A stretch of DNA of 64,000 bases, from positions 969,001 to 1,033,000 of the forward strand of contig NC_006684.1 of the NCBI RefSeq assembly GCF_000091045.1. The letters are read 5' to 3'. The translations under genes and the position numbers were made by a program. The notes under the pieces were generated by a model. The model worked only from the letters and a program-made list of their open reading frames with translations, was not told where the DNA came from and did not search any database. Below, in pieces: positions 47,801-57,961 of this stretch (the stretch's first letter is position 1; the number at the start of each line of letters is the position of its first letter). This stretch comes from Cryptococcus deneoformans JEC21 (Eukaryota; Basidiomycota; Tremellomycetes; Tremellales; Cryptococcaceae).

Positions 47801-48638
47801 GTATCTATGAACAGAAGGCATGAGACATAGCAACCACTGCTGGGCTCATCATCAAAATTGTAAAGTGCATGTGTTCTATCCGGGGCGTCCGCTTTCCTGC
47901 TGCTTTCCTACTAACATATCTACTTGTGTCCGATACAACCTATGTATACCCTGTACCTTTCCGATAGGCGGATTTTTGCTCTTAACTTATCTCACGCCTC
48001 GTTTTTTTTGCCGTTTCACGACGCTCGACGCAAAACGCAAAGAAGTTCGCGGCTGTCAAAGAATAACGCCGGTCCGCCGTTACCCTGCAGCGCTGCGGCA
48101 ACAGCATTCGGCACCGTGAAATTCGCTTCATGTGTGGGCATGGCTTGATGGGGCGTAGGAGGTGAAGCGAAAAGCGGAAATTTGTGCTATGTGTTTTTTG
48201 CTTTGTGCTTGGTCTTTTCACTTATTATTACTGAAACATATTGACCATCTGATCAGCTAAATGTGAAATATGGAGCAGGAGGGGAAAAAAGACAAGGCTG
48301 AAGAATATGATGGTTAGTTGTGTTCGTAATGGTTATTTACTACTCATTCGGATTTTGTCTGAAGTATGCGTGGAATCTAGGCACTCAAATCTCAAACAAA
48401 GATCGACGATGATTTAACGTTCTGTGTTGATCCGATGTTTATCGGGCCAAGAAGATTGCGGGACTTCACCTGCTTTGAAGATCTAGAGCTCTGTGTTTAG
48501 CGTGCGTGCTCTTATAAACCTTCTCGCATAGCCCAGCACCCATCAATTTCCAAGTTTAAACAAACACAACGGCACTTCCTATTTGTCTTTTAAAACATAT
48601 TCTGTCCTATCGTCAGTGCACGTTATCCCACAGCCACT
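44868..48638. other. 3.8-kb gene-poor region
   Basis: This is the largest stretch without a gene I can support. It has short frames on the plus strand (45751-45999, 46780-46983, 47476-47823, 47820-48119), none with a domain or convincing splice sites. A+T-rich segments (46050-46400, 47260-47360) alternate with mixed sequence. I saw no long terminal repeat, terminal inverted repeat, tRNA box or snRNA motif. It probably holds the promoters of the flanking RCR-like and glutaredoxin-like genes, which point away from it, and perhaps an unannotated noncoding transcript. Confidence 0.4.
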
Positions 48639-50004
48639 ATGCCGGATCCTAATTGTCACTCTCCCAATGACACAACACCTCTCCCGACTTCTTCAGTATC
48701 GTTCAGCGATACGAGTGATTATTCCCCAACGAGCTCTGTTACTTCATCCGAAATGAGGCTGTCAGATCAGTTACCTTCTCCTAAATTTGCCACGTCTCGC
48801 GGCTTCCCATTACTACCACCAAGTCACCCCTTGCGCGCTCAACTATGTACCCAGGTTGAAGGAGAAATGAGCCCACCTAGAACACCTAAGGGACATCCTA
48901 TAGATCAACTGCCAAATTCTTACTTTCCGTTCCCCCCCTCAAAAGCAATAAAAGTAAGTTCCCTTTAGTTTCTTTGTTTGAATCACCTTTCCACAATCAA
49001 CGGGGAGACGTCATGCTAATATAGATTTACTATTAGCACAGGAGTCAAGGTATCGCCAATCCATATGGTAGCGATAACCCTTCGTATCCGGTTGGTATCA
49101 CCTATTTGCTTCGTATACCTCGAAGGCTCCGTCCATACCTCTTGGTCTCCTTCTGCCTCTTCATTTTCGGATTCATCCTCGTGAACAGAGCAGTGTCAGT
49201 TTCTCAGGGCACACGCGCTGTTACTATGCAAAAGCATTTCAGCCACTCAACGCACAAATACATACCGATTGACAGGCTATATGGAACCAATGACGGAAGT
49301 TCATACCTTTTATCAAGTCAACGGGCAACAGAAGCAGGTATCGCGGAGGTGAATGCGCGAGCTAGAAAAAAGGATGCCGAGCTTTTCAGGTTTGAGTCAA
49401 TGGAAGAAGAACTTGCTGCTTTGATTTCAGTGAGCTTAAAGCCATGAGTCGCCCGATGGGAATAAAAACTTATGTCGGCCGATAGTTTGTCACTTCTACT
49501 ACCTCAAATGTCATCCCTCAACTTGATCCATCGGTCCCATTAGACCCCTCTGTTATTCTCGACTTCGACCCTTCACACCCAAATGCCCGAGACGACCTTC
49601 TTCTTTTGCAGGCGGAAATTAATGCTGTGTATCCTCTGGTTCTTTTTGGGAGGATGCGCGACCCTCATCACAGGGCGATCAAGCGCTTATTATCGGAAGT
49701 CAAAATAACACCCGCCCCTCTTGTTATCGAAGTCGATCAGCGCAAGGATCGCAAAGTCTTCATACCAACTGTGGCAAGACTACTGGGGGATGAACTTCCC
49801 GTCATAACCCTACAAGGCAAGAGGCTGGGGGGTTATAAGGAGATAATGGCAATGCACGAGGCGGGTACCTTGAATGACCGTCTCCAGAAAGATGGAGCAG
49901 TACTGGTGAGAGAGATAAAGAAAAAGAAGAAGGGAGCTAAGGAACAAGAGAGAATGGAAAACGAAAGAGTCTTGGGACCGGCGCCAGTTGTAGATGATGA
50001 ATAA
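48639..50004 (+). CDS. Type II membrane protein with a cysteine-less glutaredoxin-like domain
   Basis: Exons 48639-48953, 49037-49429 and 49486-50004 give 408 aa. Residues 1-105 are a Ser/Thr/Pro-rich cytosolic tail. A membrane anchor lies at about residues 138-158 (YLLVSFCLFIFGFILVNRAV). A linker leads to a C-terminal thioredoxin-fold domain (about 285-385). Its order is glutaredoxin-like: the strand YPLVLFG, the helix HRAIKRLLSEVKI, the strand PLVIEVD, a cis-proline strand LPVITLQGKRLGGYKEIMAM and the end EAGTL. The architecture resembles the ER/Golgi monothiol glutaredoxins Grx6/Grx7. However, the position of the catalytic Cys reads GRMRDPHH, and there is no cysteine in the domain. It should bind neither glutathione disulfide nor an iron-sulfur cluster in the usual way. 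A basic C-terminal tail (REIKKKKKGAKEQERM) follows. Confidence 0.78.
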
Positions 50005-51025
50005 GTTAAGGATTAAGAGATATTGCACGACTGACAACGAGTGTTTCTGGTCATCTTATGTGTGTAATTATATATATTTTTTATATATTGCCTTGCAACC
50101 TCGTCCATTAAAGGGCAGTAATCGCGTAATGGTTCCCATTTATGCGCCCTAAAGTGAAATTTTCATAGCGATCGACTCTTCTGGGACTAAGTATTGGTCA
50201 GCGTGATTCTGAATGAAGGATACATCATCATAGATCATAGAGCTTCGCGCATACCGGTTTCGACGAGCGAGTCATAAATTATTTAACATCGCCGTCGGCC
50301 TGTTTTGCTTGTCAGCTTTGTGGATGATGCAATGGCTTCCTTTCAAGGCACATAGTTGCCAATGCTGGCTCAATATGCTTAGCATCCGCCTTTCTCTGCT
50401 GCGATTTCTGCGCTGCCCGTAACATCGTGTGATAAAAAGTGTGTCGCCCGGCGGCCGCATTCGGCGTTGTGTTCAGAGTAGAACAATATTATTACGTATT
50501 CGTGGCACCAGGTCGGGCTTTGGCCCGAGTCCGACCGTTTATCTTTCTTGTCATACCGCCCATCGGCCATCTCTTCCTGCAGATCACACTTTCTATTGCT
50601 GATTTTTTAGAAAAAAAACTCATTCCCCCTCTTGCTTGCTTTCAACAGACCTCACAGTCGTCCCAGCCCTTTCATTGAGACAGGTTTCTCCCACGCAGCG
50701 ATAAAATACAAGAAAGGGCCGCAACGCACAGCTTTTTGCCTCTCTTTAGACCTCGACCGAGGCTGACTGAGCGCGTCGGCATCGCGCATCCGGCCAAAAC
50801 ATCAACTAGGGGAACGTCTCCTCACAATGTTCGTCGTCACTTTTGTCCCATACCTTGCTATACTCTTTTAGCTAACTCAATCTCTTTGACTACCATAAAT
50901 TGTCTGTACAGTAAGACGCCATATACTGCTTGCGCTAAAAAGGACGTCTACTGCAGTCTCAAAGGAGGATAACCCACGGCAAACAGTAATAAAAAGCGTG
51001 GAATATTGTGCCACACCAAGGTAAA
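50005..51025. other. Promoter region of the zinc-cluster factor
   Basis: About 1 kb between two plus-strand genes. A run of TATATATTTTTTATATAT near 50070 follows the glutaredoxin-like gene and looks like its 3' end. The right half is pyrimidine-rich. Short frames only. Confidence 0.45.
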
Positions 51026-54000
51026 ATGTCCGATGTCGACGGAAAAAGGCGTAAGATACAGGTACATGGTCGTCTTCTATCGTGAGAAGGTCGGATAAAG
51101 TAATGACAAGTCTTCTAGCGGGCCTGTGATGTATGCAGGCGAAAAAAAATTAAGTGCGAAGGGCCCATGAATAGCCTGAGTGATGCCAGTCAGTGTAATA
51201 TCGTGCTATATCATTGAAAATGCCTGACTGAAGACGGTTTCCTGTAGAATGTGCTCACTGTGAAGAATACGGCATGGATTGCACGTACGTCGAGGCGGCA
51301 AAGAGAAGGGGGCCTCCAAAAGGGTATGTCGTGTATTAACTCTACTGAGCATACCATCTCATGTGTATTATTAGTTACGTTGAGACACTGGAGCAAAGAG
51401 CTGGACGATTAGAGAGGATGCTGCAACAGGTAATTGCCGTTCACCGTTTGGTGTTTTAATATCTGCTGATATTACAAGATTTATCCTGGTGTCGATTTAA
51501 ACGAATATGTGGGGCCAAAGCCGGACAGGGAAGACTTTGATATCAGTGCGTATCATGGCACTCTTCGTTCCCTCAATATCCCACCATATCCAGCCTTAAA
51601 GCCTCTACATTCCGAACATCTTGTCACTCCACATACATCTCGTTCTACTTCGGTTGGCACATCTCCGGCGGCCCCAGCACCTTCACCCTCAATGCAAGCG
51701 CTGGGTCCCTCTCCATGGCGAATGTATGAAAGAGATCCTGCGAAACCTGCTGAAAATGAGTCCGACGTGGAAGAAGAGGCGGCTGCGCAGCTGTCTATAG
51801 CTACATCAATGAGTCAGTTAGACATTCGCGACAGCCATTGGCGTTGGCATGGTCGGGCGTCAGGGGCTTTCCTTATGCGACAGTTTGAAGATCTCAAGTC
51901 AGCGACAGGTAATACCTCAAGTATCATACAAGACATCAATAACCACAAACGACAACAATTCTGGCATGTCCCAGAATGGGAACTTGTCATTGCGAACGAA
52001 GGCTTACGCCCTCTTGACTACTCTATCTGGCCAGAAAAAGGCCTAGATCAACGACTTATCGACGCATATTTTGATAACGTCAATCTTCACCTGCCCTTAC
52101 TTAACCGTAAATTCTTTCAACGACAATACGATTCTGGTATGTGGCGGAACAATCCCGGTTTCTCGAGAGTCTGTTTGCTGGTTTTCGCCAATGGATCGCG
52201 GTTCGTGGATGATCCACGGGTCTACTGGCCTGCAAATTTGTCGATGACAGAGGAAGGGAGTGAACGCCTTGCAACGGACAAAGACGGTACGCTCCGTTAC
52301 TCGGCTGGCTGGAAATACCTCCGCAGCCTTCTTCGCATGGGAAGAAGTATCATGCAGGGACCAAATCTGTATGAATTTCAAACCCAGGTCCTCATTTGTC
52401 AATTCTTGCAGGGGAGTGCTGTCCCACATCTTATGTGGATTTTGTCAGGCTTCGGTCTCCGCTCGGCCCAAGAACTAGGCATTCATGTTCGGGCCACTTT
52501 ACTCCATGCCGATCCTACCGAGCGAGCTCTTTACAATCGCGCGTTTTGGTGCTTGTACCACATTGACCGGTATAACTGCGCTGCGATTGGCCGATCAGTC
52601 GCTATACAGGATTCTGACTTCAATGCGGATTATCCAATTGAGGTCGATGATGAGTACTGGGACACTGGAGATACTGAGCGCGACTTCAAGCAGCCAGAAG
52701 GGAAAATCTCATTAATAACGTCCTTTGTCCAAACACTCAAACTCGATCACATCATGGGCGCAATATTGCAGAACGTGTACGCAATCAACAAGCTTCCAGA
52801 GCAGCGAGCGGACATTGCTGCTCAGCGTGCCATCGTTGTTGAGTTAGACTCTGCCCTCAATTCTTGGGCTGACAACGTTCCACACGAGCTTCGCTGGGAC
52901 CCTAGTTGCTCCGACTATCAATTGTTCCGCCAGTCAGCTGTGCTATATATCTATTATTACTACTGCCAAATCCTAATCCACCGTCCCTTCATTCCTGGCC
53001 CGCGAAATCAACATGCCGCCGATCTACCGTCCCTTGCAGTTTGTGTCAATGCCGCTCGGTCAATCTGCAACATCACCTATGCGGCACTCAAAAGAGGTAG
53101 ACAGGAGGGGTGCTTACCCGGACGAGCCCTAAACGTCTCGTTCATGCTGCCAACATGGATCGCTGCCATTATCCTTGTGATCAACATCTACTCTGGGAGA
53201 CAAACAGCGGCCGAACGAGAAAAGGCTTTGATCGACATTGGGCGATGTGTATCGGCAAGTAAGGAGCTGGAATTGATATGGAGGCAAAGCGGTAAATACA
53301 CCGACTTTTTGTTGCAATTGGCAAGAGAGGGCGGAATGCCCAACGCCGACAAGGTGCCTATGGTCGAGAAAAGATTGCGTGAAAACAATCCGCAACTGTC
53401 AGAGCGCTCACGGCGTCCAGAGTCAGTGCAAGGGTCTACCGCCGGAACACCTGATCATAACTCACCTTCAACCAGTTACCCATACAGTCATGGTCGATCA
53501 AATGGGCAGAATTCCAGGTCGTCCGGCGAGCATTCCCGCCAGCCATCTGCGGCACCTGTAACAGGGTTTGATCTGCGCAATTTCACTTGTCCAGAAACAT
53601 ATGGTGATACTTCAGCCACACCTCAATTTCCCTATTCTCGTGATGATCTCCCGTTTACGCATATGCCCTCTCCCTCGTCATCCCAAACTGGCTTTCAAAA
53701 CATGTTTCAACCATCCTCGCAATCTTCACAATATCCTTCCAATACTAGGAATGTGCCTCCACACTTTACACCTTCCTCCCAAGCGCATACGCAGTACAAT
53801 CTCCAAACTCCTAATAATGAACATCCTTTACCGTCGCAGAATGATGGCGAGCTAGCGTCTTCCAATATCTATGATTCGTTGATTGACATGACAAGCTTTG
53901 AGTCACAACTGCTTGACATGAGTACCACAGCTTTCGGGGGACCCGAAAACACGTCAAATGGCGATTGGTGGTCTCGATTATTTAACGACTACATGTGGGT

Positions 54001-54074
54001 AATAGCATATTATGGCATTCGAAAGACACTTGTAAATCCCAAGCTGACTGCTTTATTAATCCCAGGGGTCCTGA
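51026..54074 (+). CDS. Zn2Cys6 fungal transcription factor
   Basis: Exons 51026-51061, 51119-51188, 51248-51323, 51375-51429, 51479-53998 and 54066-54074 give 921 aa. The N-terminal cluster RACDVCRRKKIKCEGPMN, then CAHCEEYGMDC, has spacing C-2-C-6-C-10-C-2-C-6-C, and is followed by a basic linker (AAKRRGPPKG) and a short coiled coil (LEQRAGRLERMLQQ). The fungal-specific transcription factor domain lies at about residues 260-560 (YFDNVNLHLPLLNRKFFQRQ, RAFWCLYHIDRYNCAAIGR). The C-terminal third is Ser/Gln/Pro-rich and probably activating. The final intron (GTAATA, branch CTGAC, CCCAG) ends the protein at YMWGS. If it is retained, the frame stays open to 54163 and gives 973 aa. Target genes are unknown. 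Intron 2 has donor GTCAGT. Confidence 0.93.
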
Positions 54075-54372
54075 TCTTCACACCAACATGCCTCCCGCAT
54101 GTGGTCGTTCGTCGAATTCCGGAGTTTGACAGTTATCGTAAAAGGTTGGCCGAAATATTATAAAGGGGTCGGGCGTAACGATGTATCTTTTATCTGCATA
54201 TCATTCCTATACGTTTCGCAGCACTACGAGTAAAGGCCTTTGTGCCATAATATAACAAATCCATCCTCAATGCAACAGGTGATGCATGATGCTATGATAT
54301 CATAAATGGCATTGATCGAGTATAGACACCCGGTAGATGAATTGAGCATACGAGAAAGCCCGGCCCCCTACA

Positions 54373-57300
54373 TCACTCTTCTTCACCTTCTGCATCTTCT
54401 TCCTCTCCGACGGCATCCTCGTCTCCCGCGACAGCAGCCGTCTCGCCTTTCGCCGCATTCTTCTCACCTGCAAGACGAGCCTTTTCTTCCTTGGATGGGC
54501 GAGCTGGCAGAGATGAGAGTTTTAGTGAATAAAAGCGACGCATATCGATTGAGAGGGAAATGACATACTCCAGTTACCTTTACCAACTCCAGGTTGTCTA
54601 ACGAGGCAAGAAAACGAATCTCAGCAACTCTTACGAATCGCGCACTAACCGCCGGGGGGGGGGGGGGGGGAGGTGATAAACAAACTTACTTTTTGCCCGA
54701 CTTTTTTCTTTCACCATTCTCATCTTCACCTTCCCCCCTCTCGCGCTTCTTACCTTTTCCTTTCCCATCGCCTTTACCATCCCCCATTTTCCCCTTTATC
54801 AAAATCTGTCCCAGACTTCCGATCTGAGAATGGGCAGGTTCAAACGCGTCGTCTTCGTCCAGCGAGAGACCTGCTTCGATTCGGGCAGCGTAAAAAGCAT
54901 GGAGAAGGGCTGGTACGTGGGTGGAAAGTGTTGCCGCCGCGAGAGGGATGAAAGATGGTGGAGGAGGATAAGGGAGGTCAGATTTGCCGGAACTACAACA
55001 CGAAATAATAAAATAGTATTAGTCAAAAAATAAATATTGGAGCGGCTATGGCCAAAAAAACCAAAAAAACGTACGCTCCGTTTGCCGAGTTGGCCAAACG
55101 CTTTCGCTTGCCATAGAACAAGGATTGCGGGACGGTGAGAGACGCCAAGCCATATTCACGATCTATACCAAGTTCTCGCAGACCGAGGAAATCCTCTCCG
55201 AGCTCATCCGCAAAGTTACCGCTGATGCAAAAAAAAAAGTTAATATTTGAGCCAGCGAGAGAACAAAAACTGACTCGAGCAGCATTTCGCCGTCATCTGC
55301 AAACATCATATCGTCTTGAATAACGGGGGCAGTCGCCTGATTACGCAATTTGGGGGTAAGTTACACGCGTGTGGCCCGTTCTTGCAGTTATACTTGAACA
55401 AGACTTACCACTTCATAGAATGTCTGACGCATTTTACGCTGCACCTCTGCAATTTTAACATCTTCTCGCTCGATATCATCTTTAAGATGAGCTTCCAGAT
55501 CCCTCGGTTGAACCTGACCGTTTTCATGGAGGGCGTGTAGAATGATTTCCTAAAAAAAAAAAAAACATTAAAAATGGGTTGGCAATGAATTGAGCTTTTT
55601 GTGAATCATGCGACGGATGTATGGCAAGACGCCTTACCTCGGGAGTCATCTTGTGGGAAAACCCATCCAACAGCAATCTAAACGTCTTGCCCAAGCCATC
55701 CAGGTGATCGACTGCGACCCTGGTGAAAAGATCGAGTGCGGTCTCGTTCGCGCCCTCGAATCCCGCATGTGCCAGCATTCCGGCCGAACACTTTTTCATA
55801 ATCCTGACCGCTTCCTCCTGGCCCACCTCCCCGCCCTCCTTCCTTCTTTCGCGCGCGGCCCTGTTTTCAATCCGTCGGAAATCCCGCCGTTCAGCTTGTT
55901 CTTCGTGTTCTTTTTCCTTTTCCGCCGGTGTAGGCGACAGTCCACGCGGGGGGAGGATACCGCCCTCGGCCTCTATGCGTTGAAACTCGGTGATACGGTG
56001 CATTGCCTGGCGTGCTGCATTCAGATTGTTGATCGTGCGGCGAACGACGGCCTTGACGGATACCGATACCGTCCTGTCCGACGGACCGTCCTTTGTATGG
56101 TCATGCGGTTTGGCGGCGGTGGCGGTGGTGGTGGCGGTAGACGACGATGACAAGCCAGGAGGAGGACTCTGGGCTCCACTGGCGAAGCCGTTGGGTAACG
56201 GTGGTGGGATTGCGGGCGGTATCGCTGGTGGTATTGCCGGTGGTGGTGGTTTAGGTCTACATCGCCTGACCGGTTCAGGCGGTGACATCTTTGGAATAGC
56301 GGGCATGCCGGCGACGAGCGTTTCATCATCCATCATCTTCCCCCACCAAGATCCCTCCAGCGTACTTTCGTCATCGTCTCCCGCCTCTTGAAAACTTGCA
56401 GCAGCAGCAGCAGCAGCAGCAGTAGCAGGAGGCGCGGGATACCACGCAGGGGCAGGGTAGCCGGAGAGTGATTCTCGGGCTTTGCCTTTATCAGAAAAGG
56501 AAGGGCCGGCATGCGCGAGGGATAAGGATGAGAGAGAGGGGATGGTGTAGGGGGTGCGAAGGAGAGCGGGAACGTTGTCGAGGTTGGTAGTAAGTGGTGG
56601 CCTCTTTGCAGAAGGCTAACCGTAAAAGGGCAAAAAGTCAGCCGTCAGCCGATTAAGCCTTTGTAAAGTTGACGACGTACACTGCGTCGGTTGGTACCGT
56701 TCGGCCGCCCGTTCATTCGAGATGACGAGGCTACGCTGGTCCCTCGACCTCTTTCGTCCTTACCTCGGCCTGGTAAAAAGAAAGAAGAAAATGAGCATGG
56801 CACAATGGAGACTGTTTTTGTTGTTCCTCACTAGGTGTTTCTCCTCTCTCACCTCTCGTCTCCGCACCCCCTTCACGAAAATCCTGGCTTCTCACATCCA
56901 AAACATCATTTCCTTCTCTGTCAACCTCGCCCTCTGCATCTCCTTCCCCAAAGGCATCATCGCTTTCTCCGGCTGCATCTTCATCTCCTCCCAGACCCTC
57001 GTCTCTCAGTCTCGATCCTAACAGGATGGTCAACCCGGATCCGCCGAGAGCAGAGTGTCCAATAGCGCTCAGAGACGGAGAAGCGGTCCCCGTCGCGGAG
57101 GGTAAAAACGACTGCAGTTGCTTGTTACGCTCTGCGCGATCTGCAAGGTATTCGAGGTGGTGGTCTGCTTTTTGTTTCATGAATCGAGCAGCCGCCCGAA
57201 GTGGATGTGACTTTGATTCATTTTTTTTTTGGCTTAGCATACCCAGTTGTAATACGAGTTGTAGACTCACCTCTTGACTGTTGTATTCGAAACAGTTCTT

Positions 57301-57861
57301 CCATATCAAGTCGAGGTCTGCTGCAAACTCGGCCTTGCTCTTGTATTTCCTGGCTTTGGCGTTGCGCAAGATTGTGGAGAGGTCCATGGGCCGCTTGATG
57401 ACTGGATGTGCAACGGAAGAGCGTCAGCAGGAAAGCCAGTCGGTCGTATGTCTGGCGTGCTGGCGGATGGGTACACGCACCATCGTAGTAGTCCGGAGCT
57501 TCCCTTTTGGATACCGGTTTTTGAAATGGTATAGACTCTGGCTGTTTGGTCGAGGCTGGATCAGTGACGCTTCCGCCCCGGCCGTGCAAAGACATACGCT
57601 GGTCTTGAGTTCGTTGACGATGTTCTCCAAGCTCTCGTAGAAGGCATCTGCGGATATCTTTACTGCGCCCTGTGGAGAGTTGCGGTCAGTGGTGCAGCGC
57701 GCGGAGGCAGACATACCTTGACCGACTGCACGTCGACGAGGAGCTGTTGGAAGGCGGGGTCTGCGAGGTTTGGTGCATCTGGGACGTCGCCCAGGAAGTT
57801 GAGGAGGTACTGCAGGGGGTGAGCTGGGGGGAGCGTGGGGGGGGGGGGGACTTGCCTTCAT
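54373..57861 (-). CDS. SPT7: SAGA complex subunit Spt7 (bromodomain, histone fold)
   Basis: Fourteen exons: 57856-57861, 57717-57809, 57598-57669, 57481-57541, 57271-57401, 56832-57210, 56681-56769, 55638-56615, 55409-55549, 55275-55336, 55075-55221, 54690-54992, 54578-54597 and 54373-54503. They give 870 aa. The bromodomain (about residues 60-150) reads YYDVIKRPMDLSTILRNAK, FAADLDLIWKNCFEYNS and SHPLRAAARFMKQKADHHLE. The histone-fold region (about 550-605) reads MLAHAGFEGANETALDLFTR to LLLDGFSHKMTPEE. The C-terminal GNFADELGEDFLGLRELGID block is also typical. Spt7 scaffolds SAGA and contacts histones. Exon 1 encodes only Met-Lys and is followed by a GC-AG intron (AAG|GCAAGT). Two introns contain long poly-C runs, exon 13 is 20 nt, and one intron uses GTCAGT. 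An Ala tract and an AIPP repeat occur in exon 8. Confidence 0.94.
54654..54670. repeat. Poly-G tract (17 G) in SPT7 intron
   Basis: Seventeen consecutive G on the plus strand, i.e. C17 on the SPT7 sense strand, about 20 nt downstream of the 5' splice site of the intron between exons 12 and 13. Such a run is expected to slip in replication and to be error-prone in sequencing. Confidence 0.95.
56398..56421 (-). repeat. Alanine-codon GCT repeat in SPT7
   Basis: About seven GCT codons followed by GCA on the SPT7 sense strand encode an Ala tract within the disordered middle of the protein. The repeat keeps the reading frame. Confidence 0.85.
57837..57849. repeat. Poly-G tract (13 G) in SPT7 intron 1
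   Basis: Thirteen consecutive G on the plus strand, C13 on the SPT7 sense strand, directly after the GC-type 5' splice site GCAAGT of the first intron. Confidence 0.95.
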
Positions 57862-57961
57862 TCTCTGGGGGGCGGGACGGAGAGAGAGGCAAAAACGCAG
57901 CGAGGATCGGCGCCGCCTTTCACCACCGCCCTCCACCGCATCTCCTCCACATTTCCACTCC
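57862..57961. promoter_or_regulatory. 100-bp bidirectional promoter, SPT7/TFC1
   Basis: Only 100 bp lies between the SPT7 and TFC1 start codons. Both 5' leaders must be very short or overlap. The sequence is G+C-rich without an obvious TATA box. Confidence 0.6.

Noticed and set aside
55608..56391. Plus-strand frames of 180 and 133 codons
   Set aside because: Antisense of SPT7 exon 8; the Gly-rich run merely mirrors the AIPP repeat.
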